From: Mycolicibacterium celeriflavum
GTDB lineage: Bacteria; Actinomycetota; Actinomycetes; Mycobacteriales; Mycobacteriaceae
Direction: 5' to 3'
Length of the DNA stretch: 64,000 nt
Assembly: GCF_010731795.1 (NCBI RefSeq)
Contig: NZ_AP022591.1
Coordinates: forward strand, 4,650,001 to 4,714,000
Below the pieces are notes generated by a model that ran no database searches, had not been told where the DNA came from, and worked only from the letters and a program-made list of their open reading frames with translations. Made by a program: the position numbers and the translations under genes. The first letter of the stretch is position 1. Every line of letters begins with the position of its first letter. Below are positions 1 through 7,972 of the stretch, piece by piece.

Positions 1-230
1 ACCGCAGCATCCAGCCGAAGATCGACGCCGCGCTCGACGGCTCGGCGAACATCGCAGACGTGATCACCGCGGTCGAACCGCGGCTGTGGAACATGGCGAC
101 CGTGCTGCCGATCCTGCAGGACACCACGATCGTGGCGGCCGGCCCGAGCGTTCAGAACGTCAGCCTGTCGGGCGCCGTGCCGGTCGGCATCGTCGGCGAC
201 GCGGGTCAATGGGTGAAGACCAAGCAGTAG
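1..230 (+). CDS. lpqW: LpqW-like substrate-binding lipoprotein, C-terminal end (partial)
   Basis: This is the last 75 codons of a gene that enters from the left edge; the reading frame starts at base 3 and ends at TAG 228-230. The peptide contains a PRLWNMATVLPILQDT segment typical of the C-terminal lobe of family 5 (peptide/oligopeptide type) solute-binding proteins. In M. tuberculosis the lipoprotein LpqW (Rv1166) lies just upstream of mshB, which fits this position. LpqW influences the branch point between polar PIMs and lipoarabinomannan at the cell envelope. Domain membership is judged from the fragment; the identity as LpqW rests mainly on gene order. The lipobox and most of the protein are outside the window. 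Confidence 0.6.
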   Translation, partial: RSIQPKIDAALDGSANIADVITAVEPRLWNMATVLPILQDTTIVAAGPSVQNVSLSGAVPVGIVGDAGQWVKTKQ

Positions 231-266
231 CACCTGCAGCGCGGCGTACGCGGCCCAGGCAAGCTG

Positions 267-1169
267 GTGCGAATGGAACTCAACACGATTGACTGCGGCA
301 CCGGGCGGCTGTTGTTCGTGCACGCCCATCCCGACGACGAGACGCTGACGACGGGCGCCACGATCGCCCACTACGTCGCCCGCGGCGCGCAGGTGCGCGT
401 CGTCACGTGCACGCTGGGCGAGGAGGGCGAGGTGATCGGGCAGCGGTGGGCGGGTCTGGCCGTGGACGCCGCCGACCAACTCGGCGGATACCGCATCGGC
501 GAGCTGACCGCGGCCCTGGGCGCGTTGGGGATCGACGAACCGGAGTTCCTCGGTGGGGCCGGACGCTGGCGCGACTCCGGGATGGCGGGCACGCCGCTGC
601 GCCACCATCAGCGGTTCATCGACGCCGACCCCGGCGAGGCGGTCGGCGCGCTGGTGGCGGTCATCCGTGAATTGCGTCCCCACGTTGTCGTCACCTATGA
701 CCCGCAGGGCGGCTACGGCCACCCCGACCACCTCCACAGTCATGAGGTGACGATGGCCGCGGTCAGGGCCGCCGGCGCAGCCGACCTTGCGGGTGACCCT
801 TGGACCGTGCCGAAGGTCTACTGGGCGGTGATGTCGAAGACCGCGATCGCCGAGGGGCTCGCGGGAATCGGCGACCCCCCGCCGGAGTGGACCCGGGTGA
901 CGGTCGACGAGGTGCCGTTCGGCTATCCCGACGACGCGATCGACGCGGTGATAGACGTCCCCGAGCAGTTGAGCGCCAAGGTCGCGGCGATGCGGGCCCA
1001 CGCCACGCAGATCAGCGTCGCCCCGGACGGTCGGTCCTTCGCACTGTCCAACAACATCGCGTTACCGATCGGCGCGGTGGAGCACTACATCCTGGCGGCG
1101 GGCACGGCCGGCGAGCGCGACGGCCGCAGCTGGGAAACCGACCTGCTCGCCGGGCTGAACCTTCAATAG
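267..1169 (+). CDS. mshB: MshB, GlcNAc-inositol deacetylase of mycothiol synthesis
   Basis: MshB removes the acetyl group from GlcNAc-Ins, the second step of mycothiol biosynthesis in the cytosol. The LmbE/PIG-L zinc deacetylase signature AHPDDE is at residues 20-25, giving His21 and Asp24 as zinc ligands and Asp23 as general base. The second signature GHPDH is at 151-155, with His155 as third ligand. The core is very close to M. tuberculosis Rv1170 (for example VVTCTLGEEGEVIG). Length 300 aa is normal. The frame opens at GTG 267; ATG 273 is two codons inside and equally possible. A short ORF and a membrane protein gene follow on the same strand, as Rv1171 does in M. tuberculosis. Confidence 0.96.
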   Translation: MRMELNTIDCGTGRLLFVHAHPDDETLTTGATIAHYVARGAQVRVVTCTLGEEGEVIGQRWAGLAVDAADQLGGYRIGELTAALGALGIDEPEFLGGAGRWRDSGMAGTPLRHHQRFIDADPGEAVGALVAVIRELRPHVVVTYDPQGGYGHPDHLHSHEVTMAAVRAAGAADLAGDPWTVPKVYWAVMSKTAIAEGLAGIGDPPPEWTRVTVDEVPFGYPDDAIDAVIDVPEQLSAKVAAMRAHATQISVAPDGRSFALSNNIALPIGAVEHYILAAGTAGERDGRSWETDLLAGLNLQ

Positions 1170-1224
1170 CGCTGTCGCGGGGAGTAAGCTCCGGACAGTC
1201 GGCGGCGCCACGAAGGGACAGCAC

Positions 1225-1332
1225 ATGGATCAGGACCTCGATCCCAACCTGCAGCACTGGCAGGACCGGTTCGACAGCCTTCAGTGGGTGATCGGCTCGC
1301 TGACCGGAGTGCTGGACAGCATCCCGACCTGA
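1225..1332 (+). CDS. Small ORF (35 aa) upstream of Rv1171-like gene
   Basis: This short reading frame starts at ATG 1225, six bases after a good ribosome binding site (AAGGGA, 1213-1218), and ends at TGA 1330-1332. Nearly every codon ends in G or C, as in real genes of this genome. The overlapping frame used by the next gene has poor third-position GC until about 1329. Its stop overlaps a possible CTG start of the next gene (CTGA, 1329-1332). The peptide is acidic and amphipathic, with no recognisable domain. It may be a real small protein or a leader that couples translation to the membrane protein. I do not recognise a family. Confidence 0.5.
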   Translation: MDQDLDPNLQHWQDRFDSLQWVIGSLTGVLDSIPT

Positions 1333-1712
1333 GCTCGACTACTCCCGCCGCGGACCGTCGACGCGTGGCCGTGCTAACGCTGCTGGCCGTCGACGGGGCG
1401 CTCTGCGCGGTCGCGGCGGCCTTCTTCCTTCCGTTGCGCATCGGCTCCGTCCCGTTTCCCGTCAGCGCGCTGATCGCCGGCCTTCTCAACGCCGCTTTGG
1501 TGTGGGCCGCGCTGCACTGGACGTCTTCGCCGCGGGTGGCGACGCTGCCGCTGTGGACATGGCTGCTCGCGGTGGCCTTGATGACACTGCCCGGGCCGGG
1601 AGACGACATCGTGTTCGGCGGGACCGGGATCATGGAGTACGCGGCGCTGCTACTGATCGTGCTCGGTACCCTGCCGCCGGCCGCGGTGCTGTGGCGGCAC
1701 GTGAATTCCTGA
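1329..1712 (+). CDS. Four-helix membrane protein, Rv1171-like
   Basis: This is a small integral membrane protein with four hydrophobic segments, beginning near VAVLTLLAVDG, FPVSALIAGLL, LPLWTWLLAVAL and MEYAALLLIVLG. A conserved PGPGDDI motif lies between the third and fourth. It occupies the place of Rv1171 after mshB and resembles that family; its function is unknown. The start is uncertain. The frame is open from GTG 1284, but codon bias shows the first part belongs to the overlapping small ORF. CTG 1329 forms a CTGA overlap with the small ORF stop and keeps the arginine-rich residues before helix 1. GTG 1365 is the first conventional start after that. I list the CTG form (127 aa) as the best guess. 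Confidence 0.65.
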   Translation: MSSTTPAADRRRVAVLTLLAVDGALCAVAAAFFLPLRIGSVPFPVSALIAGLLNAALVWAALHWTSSPRVATLPLWTWLLAVALMTLPGPGDDIVFGGTGIMEYAALLLIVLGTLPPAAVLWRHVNS

Positions 1713-1716
1713 CGCG

Positions 1717-2859
1717 CTAGTCGGTGCTGGCGTCGCCGGCGTCGCTCGTGTCGCCCGTGTCGTTTTTCCCCGTCGTTGTGTCGGTGCTCGCGGCGTCATC
1801 ATCTGTTGGCGAAGCCGGCGTCGTCACGTCGGCATCGGGGTCGGCCGGGGTGACGTCCTCGGCCTCATCCGTCACCTCTTTCGACTCTTCTTCGGTTTCC
1901 TCATCGGTTGTCTGTCCAGTTTTCGGCGCGCCGCTATCGCGCACTTCGCCCTGGGCGGTAACGGTTCCCGACGTGGACGTGGTCGGCCCGGAGTCTGCAG
2001 TCTCGTCGGTCTCGTCGTCTTTCGCGGTCTCGTCGTCTTTCGCGGTTGATGCGTCTTCTGCGCCGGTGACGATTTCGTCGTCCGGCCGCAAGGTGTCCTC
2101 GGATGCAGGCGGCTCGCCCAGAAGTTTGGCGTCGACGTTGTCGGTGACCGTCGTTTCTGCCGACTCGATCGATGCGGCCATGGTGAACTCGTCTTCTGTG
2201 GTCTCGGCGACCAGCGGCAGCCGCGGGGGTAGGGGCGGAATGGGCGGAACGAGCCAGCCGAAGAAGTAGTTGAACTCGTTGATGCCGAGGTTGATCAGTG
2301 AGGTCACGGTGACCGAGCCGAGGGTCAACAGGCCGTTGACATAGCTTGCGGGGTTGAGCGGCTCATTGAGAACCGGACCGACCAGGTCCACCACGAAGCT
2401 GTTGGCGACGGGCCGAACCAAGCTGAAGTAGACGATGTCGATCTGATCGCCGATCAGGGAGCCGAACGGGATGAAGCCCAGCACATAATCGGCGAGTTCG
2501 ACGCCGTAGTCGATCCAGGGCAGAACCGCATTCCAGGCGTTGACGACGGCATTGCCGAGCGAGGTGGCCCCGACGACCGGTTCGGCGGCGGGGGGCGACG
2601 GCGCGGCGGCGCGTGCCGGCACGACCACGCGCTGCAGCCAGTCGCCGAGCAGGTCCGGCAGTTCGGTCACCGCCAACGGCCGCGCCGCGGCGGTCAACCG
2701 CAACGGTGGTGTGGCGACGCGTGTCGACGCCACCGGTGATGGGGACGATGGTGCCGCGGCCGCCGACGGGACGACGGTCAACGCCGTCGCCGTCACCGCA
2801 GCAACACCCGCGGACAGACACGCTCGAGTCAGAGTCCTCAGGTCAAACCGCTCCTTCAC
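1717..2859 (-). CDS. Secreted mycobacterial protein with acidic Thr/Asp-rich tail
   Basis: This is an exported protein of unknown function, 380 aa from GTG 2859. The frame extends upstream to 2994, but the GTG form begins with a good signal peptide (VKERFDLRTLTRACLSAG, then a hydrophobic stretch ending SAAAA). Residues about 100-230 hold a hydrophobic region (WIDYGVELADYVLGFIP, QIDIVYFSLVRPV) that recurs in several mycobacterial secreted proteins and ends in a proline-rich VPPIPPLPP segment. The last ~130 residues are low complexity, rich in Asp, Glu and Thr, including a duplicated AKDDET. Such a tail suggests an unstructured surface or periplasmic spacer. It is divergent from fbiC with 193 bp between the chosen starts. 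No catalytic motif was seen. Confidence 0.75.
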   Translation of the reverse strand: MKERFDLRTLTRACLSAGVAAVTATALTVVPSAAAAPSSPSPVASTRVATPPLRLTAAARPLAVTELPDLLGDWLQRVVVPARAAAPSPPAAEPVVGATSLGNAVVNAWNAVLPWIDYGVELADYVLGFIPFGSLIGDQIDIVYFSLVRPVANSFVVDLVGPVLNEPLNPASYVNGLLTLGSVTVTSLINLGINEFNYFFGWLVPPIPPLPPRLPLVAETTEDEFTMAASIESAETTVTDNVDAKLLGEPPASEDTLRPDDEIVTGAEDASTAKDDETAKDDETDETADSGPTTSTSGTVTAQGEVRDSGAPKTGQTTDEETEEESKEVTDEAEDVTPADPDADVTTPASPTDDDAASTDTTTGKNDTGDTSDAGDASTD

Positions 2860-3052
2860 GCTTCCCGAACCCCGACTCGGCAACCAACTTACGCCTGCGA
2901 AAATCGAACTGACAACCGAGCCCGCACATGCGAGCACCGACCCGATCGTTTGGGGACTAGGGTGACCCGTATGTCGGGTGTATGGCTGTCGCATGTTGTT
3001 TCAGAATGTGAGACGCGCGGATGATTCTCATCGACGCCGGGGTTACAGGGGA

Positions 3053-5632
3053 GTGGCCCTGAACCCTCAGCGCGGCGCCGATCTGCCCGACCCGGTGACC
3101 CCACCGACGTCCGATCAACCCAGTCCTGCCGCTGTGCGGCGGGTGCTGCGACGCGCCCGTGACGGGGTCGCGCTCAATGTCGACGAAGCCGCGATCGCGA
3201 TGACCGCGCGCGGTGACGACCTCACCGACCTGTGCGCCAGCGCTTCGCGGGTGCGCGACGCGGGTCTCGAGGCCGCAGGACGGCGCGGACCGACCGGGCG
3301 GCTGCCGGTCAGCTACTCGCGCAAGGTGTTCATCCCCGTCACGCATCTGTGCCGCGACACCTGCCACTACTGCACTTTCGTCACCGTCCCGGGCCGGCTC
3401 CGCGCGCAGGGCATGGGCTTGTACATGGAGCCCGACGAGATTCTCGACGTGGCGCGTCGCGGCGCCGAACTCGGTTGCAAGGAAGCGTTGTTCACGCTCG
3501 GCGACCGCCCCGAAGCGCGATGGGACGAAGCCCGCCGATGGCTCGACGAGCGCGGCTACGACTCGACGCTGGACTACGTGCGCGCGATGGCGATCCGCGT
3601 GCTCGAGGAGACCGGCCTGCTGCCGCACCTGAACCCCGGTGTGATGAGTTGGTCGGAGTTGTCGCGGCTCAAGCCGGTCGCGCCGTCGATGGGCATGATG
3701 CTCGAGACCACGTCGCGACGATTGTTCGAGACGAAGGGGCTCGCGCACTACGGCAGCCCCGACAAGGACCCCGAGGTACGGCTGCGGACGCTGGCCGACG
3801 CGGGTCGGCTGTCGATCCCTTTCACCACCGGCCTGCTGGTCGGAATCGGCGAGACGCTTCACGAGCGCGCCGAGACCATCCACGCGATTCGGCGGTCGCA
3901 CAAGGAGTTCGGGCACGTGCAGGAAGTGATCGTGCAGAACTTCCGCGCCAAGGATCACACCGCGATGGCGTCGACCCCCGACGCGGCGTTCGAGGACTTC
4001 CTGGCGACGGTGGCGGTCACCCGGCTGGTGATAGGGCCCAAGATGCGCATCCAGGCGCCGCCGAACCTGGTGTCACGCACCGAATGTCTGGCCCTGATCG
4101 GCGCCGGCGTCGACGACTGGGGCGGCGTCTCGCCGTTGACTCCTGACCACGTCAATCCGGAGCGGCCGTGGCCGGCGTTGGACGAGTTGGCGACCGTGAC
4201 CGGCGAGGCGGGATATGACCTGGTTCAGCGGTTGACGGCGCAACCGCAGTACGTGCAGGCGGGCGCGGCGTGGATCGATCCGCGGGTGCGCGGCCACGTC
4301 GACGCGCTGGCCGACCCCGAGTCCGGGTTCGCGCTGGACGTCAAGCCGGCGGGCCGACCATGGCAGGAGCCCGACGAGGCGTCGGAGTCGTTGGGGCGCA
4401 CTGATCTTCACTCTGCGATTGACGCGACGGGCCGGCTCACCGACACCCGCAGCGACCTCGACAGCGCGTTCGGCGACTGGGAGTCGATCCGCGAGAAGGT
4501 CTCCGAACTGGCCGCGCGTGCGCCCGAACGTATCGACACCGATGTGCTGGCGGCGCTGCGCTCGGCCGAGCGCGACCCGGCCGGCCTGTCCGACGACGAG
4601 TATCTGGCGTTGGCGTGTGCCGACGGCCCCGCACTGGATGCCGTTGCCGCGCTGGCAGATTCGCTGCGCCGCGACACCGTCGGCGACGACGTCACGTTCG
4701 TCGTCAACCGCAACATCAACTTCACCAACATCTGCTACACGGGCTGCCGGTTCTGCGCTTTCGCGCAGCGCAAAGGCGACGCCGACGCCTACTCGCTGTC
4801 GGTCGACGAGGTCGCCGACCGCGCCTGGGAAGCGCACGTCGCCGGCGCGACCGAAGTGTGTATGCAGGGTGGCATCGATCCCGAGCTTCCGGTCACCGGC
4901 TACGCCGACCTGGTGCGGGCGGTCAAGAAGCGGGTGCCGTCGATGCATGTGCACGCGTTCTCGCCGATGGAGATCGCCAACGGCGTCACCCGCAGCGGGC
5001 TGTCCATTCGAGAATGGCTGATCGCCTTGCGGGAGGCGGGGTTGGGCAGTATTCCCGGCACCGCCGCCGAGATCCTCGACGACGAGGTGCGCTGGGTGCT
5101 GACCAAGGGCAAGCTGCCGACATCGATGTGGATCGAGGTCGTGACCACCGCGCACCAGCTTGGGCTGCGGTCCAGTTCGACGATGATGTACGGCCACGTC
5201 GACCAGCCGCGGCACTGGGTCGGCCACCTACGGGTGCTCCGCGAAATCCAGGACCGCACAGGCGGGTTCACCGAATTCGTGCCGCTGCCCTTCGTGCACC
5301 AGAGCTCGCCGCTGTACCTGGCCGGGGGCGCCAGGCCGGGCCCCACGCACCGCGACAACCGCGCGGTGCATGCGCTCGCGCGAATCATGTTGCACGGCAG
5401 GATCGCCAACATCCAGACCAGCTGGGTCAAGCTAGGCGTGGAGCGCACACAGGTGATGCTCAACGGCGGTGCCAACGACCTCGGCGGCACGCTGATGGAG
5501 GAGACGATCTCGCGGATGGCCGGCTCGGAGTTCGGCTCCTACAAGACGGTCGAGGACCTCGTCGCGATCGCCGAGGGCATCGGCCGCCCGGCCCGCCAGC
5601 GCTCTACGACCTACGCGCCGCTGGCCGCCTGA
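3053..5632 (+). CDS. fbiC: FbiC, F420 synthase (two radical-SAM halves)
   Basis: FbiC builds the deazaflavin chromophore FO of coenzyme F420 from tyrosine and a riboflavin-pathway intermediate. It is a fusion of CofG (N-terminal) and CofH (C-terminal). Each half carries the radical-SAM CxxxCxxC triad: CRDTCHYC at residues 100-107 and CYTGCRFC at 561-568. Both halves are full length. GTG 3053 gives 859 aa, close to M. tuberculosis FbiC. The frame is open upstream to 2978, with an in-frame ATG at 2993 as an alternative, but the family does not need those residues. A 13-codon frame (ATG 3021 to TGA 3062) overlaps this start. The gene stands alone, convergent with the DUF1353 gene 12 bp downstream. 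Confidence 0.96.
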   Translation: MALNPQRGADLPDPVTPPTSDQPSPAAVRRVLRRARDGVALNVDEAAIAMTARGDDLTDLCASASRVRDAGLEAAGRRGPTGRLPVSYSRKVFIPVTHLCRDTCHYCTFVTVPGRLRAQGMGLYMEPDEILDVARRGAELGCKEALFTLGDRPEARWDEARRWLDERGYDSTLDYVRAMAIRVLEETGLLPHLNPGVMSWSELSRLKPVAPSMGMMLETTSRRLFETKGLAHYGSPDKDPEVRLRTLADAGRLSIPFTTGLLVGIGETLHERAETIHAIRRSHKEFGHVQEVIVQNFRAKDHTAMASTPDAAFEDFLATVAVTRLVIGPKMRIQAPPNLVSRTECLALIGAGVDDWGGVSPLTPDHVNPERPWPALDELATVTGEAGYDLVQRLTAQPQYVQAGAAWIDPRVRGHVDALADPESGFALDVKPAGRPWQEPDEASESLGRTDLHSAIDATGRLTDTRSDLDSAFGDWESIREKVSELAARAPERIDTDVLAALRSAERDPAGLSDDEYLALACADGPALDAVAALADSLRRDTVGDDVTFVVNRNINFTNICYTGCRFCAFAQRKGDADAYSLSVDEVADRAWEAHVAGATEVCMQGGIDPELPVTGYADLVRAVKKRVPSMHVHAFSPMEIANGVTRSGLSIREWLIALREAGLGSIPGTAAEILDDEVRWVLTKGKLPTSMWIEVVTTAHQLGLRSSSTMMYGHVDQPRHWVGHLRVLREIQDRTGGFTEFVPLPFVHQSSPLYLAGGARPGPTHRDNRAVHALARIMLHGRIANIQTSWVKLGVERTQVMLNGGANDLGGTLMEETISRMAGSEFGSYKTVEDLVAIAEGIGRPARQRSTTYAPLAA

Positions 5633-5644
5633 GCGCCAGGCGCG

Positions 5645-6256
5645 TCAGGTCTTCAACGGCAGCGGCGGTGGGGTCTCGTCGGGCACCACCACCGCGACGG
5701 CCGATTCGAGAAGCCAGAACACCACCGTCGAAACCAGGATCGCGGCCGCGGGCAAGGCGACGATCGGCGCGGCGACGAGCAGCACCAGAAGCGTCGCGCC
5801 GGGCAGGTCCTTCCACCACCCCGCACCGCCCTTGCCCTGCAGGATCGCGGACAACCGGACGGTGGCCCAGATGATCCAGCGCCGCAGCAGGCTCACGCCA
5901 TCGCGTTGCATCTGCAGGCGGAAGCGGTGGTCTGCCGCCCGTCGATCGCAACCGGTGCGCTCGGCGAAGCGCCACAGATAGTCGTGAAGCACGGCAGCAC
6001 GCGCATAGCGGCCGGCGCGAGGGATGAACCAGGCCACCACGCCGGGCACCGACACCAGGTCGGTCGGAAAGTCGGCGGGGACCTCGAATCGCTCGTTGGG
6101 CCCCTCGAACCGCAGGGGCTGGGTGGTTCGCCACTCATCCCACGCGCTCTCCTTGAAGAACCTTTTCGCGGCGCGCACGGCGTCGAGTTCGTCGGCGGTC
6201 AGTTGGCGGACATGAAGGACGGCCGTCCTGTCGGCGGGGGGTGCACAGCGTTCCAT
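5645..6256 (-). CDS. DUF1353 domain membrane-associated protein
   Basis: This is a 203-aa protein of the DUF1353 family, whose function is unknown. ATG 6256 is chosen because the upstream extension to 6385 looks non-coding and crosses a promoter region. The family core covers residues about 40-145: PTDLVSVPGVVAWFIPRAGRYARAAVLHDYLW, shown here only to mark the AAVLHDYLW motif, followed by ADHRF. After that come two hydrophobic segments (residues about 157-190) that would anchor it in the membrane, and a proline-rich end. It is read toward fbiC and divergent from fdxC. Homologues occur in mycobacteria and in phages. Confidence 0.8.
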   Translation of the reverse strand: MERCAPPADRTAVLHVRQLTADELDAVRAAKRFFKESAWDEWRTTQPLRFEGPNERFEVPADFPTDLVSVPGVVAWFIPRAGRYARAAVLHDYLWRFAERTGCDRRAADHRFRLQMQRDGVSLLRRWIIWATVRLSAILQGKGGAGWWKDLPGATLLVLLVAAPIVALPAAAILVSTVVFWLLESAVAVVVPDETPPPLPLKT

Positions 6257-6376
6257 CACGCAGGTATAGCAAGGTCGGGGGCGACAAGGGGCGATGCTGA
6301 GCAGTCGACCAGCAGATCCGCGCAAATCCGGGGTGTCTGTTGGGCGGTTGTATGTGCAACGTCTAGTATCAGTAAC

Positions 6377-6406
6377 CACGCGCAACCCTAAATCGGGTTG
6401 CGCGTG
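6377..6406. promoter_or_regulatory. Perfect 12-bp inverted repeat between DUF1353 and fdxC
   Basis: Arms CACGCGCAACCC (6377-6388) and GGGTTGCGCGTG (6395-6406) are perfectly complementary around a 6-base spacer TAAATC. The site lies in the 274-bp gap between two divergent genes, 124 bp before the fdxC start and 120 bp before the DUF1353 start. A transcription terminator is not expected there, so an operator, or a hairpin in the fdxC leader, is more likely. No T-run follows either arm. The regulator is unknown. Confidence 0.55.
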
Positions 6407-6530
6407 AAGTTAGGGCACACTGAGACGAGCGTCCAAGTAACCGCTGGGATACTTGCGGAGCACTTGCACCGACTTTCGGCGGGCCCGCCCAGACCAGCAG
6501 CCCACTGGACAGGAGATCGAGGAGACCTTC

Positions 6531-6854
6531 GTGACGTACACGATTGCCGAACCTTGTGTCGATGTGAAGGACAAGGCGTGTATCGAGGAATGCCCTGTCG
6601 ACTGCATCTACGAGGGCGCCCGCATGCTCTACATCCATCCGGACGAGTGCGTCGACTGCGGCGCATGCGAGCCGGTGTGCCCGGTCGAGGCCATCTACTA
6701 CGAAGACGATGTGCCGGACCAGTGGAGCCAGTACACCCAGATCAACGCCGACTTCTTCGCCGAGCTCGGCTCGCCCGGCGGCGCCTCCAAGGTGGGGCAG
6801 ACCGACAACGATCCGGAGGCGGTCAAGAGCCTGCCGCCGCAAGGTGAGGACTGA
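6531..6854 (+). CDS. fdxC: FdxC, seven-iron ferredoxin
   Basis: This small soluble electron carrier holds one [3Fe-4S] and one [4Fe-4S] cluster. The 107-aa product matches mycobacterial FdxC almost residue for residue. It has Cys motifs CIEECPVDC in the first half and CVDCGACEPVC in the second, and the C-terminal extension typical of this class. GTG 6531 is the start, six bases after GAGGAG (6519-6524), so the upstream open frame from 6453 is discarded. Its stop overlaps the reading frame of dapC, suggesting one transcript; the same order occurs in M. tuberculosis (Rv1177-Rv1178). Confidence 0.96.
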   Translation: MTYTIAEPCVDVKDKACIEECPVDCIYEGARMLYIHPDECVDCGACEPVCPVEAIYYEDDVPDQWSQYTQINADFFAELGSPGGASKVGQTDNDPEAVKSLPPQGED

Positions 6855-7972
6855 TAACGGCTCGCGCCGGGCTTCGTAGGCGCGTCTCGGCGTCGCTGCC
6901 GGTTTTCCCATGGGACACCCTGGCCGACGTCACCGCGCTGGCCCGCTCGCACCCCGACGGCATTGTCGACCTGTCGGTCGGCACGCCCGTGGACGAGGTG
7001 GCACCGGTCATCCGGCAGGCGCTCGCCGCGGCCGGTTCCTCGCCCGGCTACCCGACCACCGCAGGTACCCCCGCGTTGCGGACGGCGGCGGTCGATGCGC
7101 TGGCGCGGCGCTACGGCGTGTCGGGGCTCGCCGATGGCGCGGTGCTGCCGGTGATCGGCACCAAGGAGCTCATCGCCTGGTTGCCGACGTTGTTGGGCCT
7201 CGGTCCCGACGACACGGTGGTGGCGCCCGAACTCGCGTATCCGACTTACGAAGTCGGCGCGCGGTTGGCCGGCGCACAGCTCCTGCGTGCCGACTCGCTG
7301 ACCCAACTCGGCCCGCAAACGCCCGCGCTGGTGTACCTCAACTCGCCGAGCAATCCGACCGGCAAGGTGCTCGGTGCCGACCACTTGCGCAAGGTCGTCG
7401 GCTGGGCGCGCGAACGGGGCGTCCTGATCGCCTCCGACGAGTGCTACCTCGGACTGGGCTGGGACGCGCAACCCTTGTCGGTCCTGCACCCGTCGATCTG
7501 CGGCGGGGACCACACCGGACTGCTCGCCGTTCATTCGTTGTCCAAGACGTCGTCGCTGGCGGGCTACCGGGCCGGTTTCGTCGCCGGCGACCCGAACGTC
7601 GTCGCCGAACTGCTGGCCGTCCGCAAACACGCGGGCATGATGGTGCCGACGCCGGTACAAGCCGCGATGGTCGCCGCGCTCGACGACGACGAGCACGAGC
7701 GCGAACAGCGTGGTCGCTATGCGCGGCGGCGCGACGTCCTGCTGCCCGCCCTACGTGCCGCCGGGCTGACCCTCGACGACTCCGAGGCGGGGCTGTATCT
7801 GTGGGCGACCCGCGGCGAGCCGTGCCGGGAGACTGTCGCATGGCTGGCGCAGCGCGGCATCCTGGTCGCGCCCGGCGAGTTCTACGGCCCCCGTGGCGCC
7901 AAGCACGTGCGCGTGGCGCTGACGGCGACTGATGAACGGATTTCCGCAGCGGCGCAGCGACTTACCGCTTAG
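6851..7972 (+). CDS. dapC: DapC, N-succinyldiaminopimelate aminotransferase (start unresolved)
   Basis: DapC is a PLP-dependent class I/II aminotransferase in the succinylase route to diaminopimelate and lysine. The fold-type I landmarks are present: YLNSPSNPTG, the Asp of ASDECYLGLGW, and the PLP lysine region HSLSKTSSLAGYRAGF. Homology clearly begins at LPVFPWDTLADV, encoded from 6896. However, no ATG, GTG or TTG occurs in frame between the stop at 6845 and GTG 6989. The codon aligned to the family start (6884) is GTC. CTG 6851 forms a CTGA overlap with the fdxC stop and is listed here (373 aa); starting at 6884 would give the usual 362 aa. GTG 6989 would delete the first ~35 conserved residues. 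The gene ends in a 4-bp convergent overlap with pruC. Confidence 0.88.
   Translation: MITARAGLRRRVSASLPVFPWDTLADVTALARSHPDGIVDLSVGTPVDEVAPVIRQALAAAGSSPGYPTTAGTPALRTAAVDALARRYGVSGLADGAVLPVIGTKELIAWLPTLLGLGPDDTVVAPELAYPTYEVGARLAGAQLLRADSLTQLGPQTPALVYLNSPSNPTGKVLGADHLRKVVGWARERGVLIASDECYLGLGWDAQPLSVLHPSICGGDHTGLLAVHSLSKTSSLAGYRAGFVAGDPNVVAELLAVRKHAGMMVPTPVQAAMVAALDDDEHEREQRGRYARRRDVLLPALRAAGLTLDDSEAGLYLWATRGEPCRETVAWLAQRGILVAPGEFYGPRGAKHVRVALTATDERISAAAQRLTA

Noticed and set aside
3021..3062. 13-codon frame overlapping the fbiC start as a regulatory leader peptide
   Set aside because: It has no clear ribosome binding site and overlap alone is weak evidence. It is noted only under fbiC.
4073..5227. 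Antisense frame (384 codons) over fbiC
   Set aside because: Composition shadow of a well-supported gene on the other strand.
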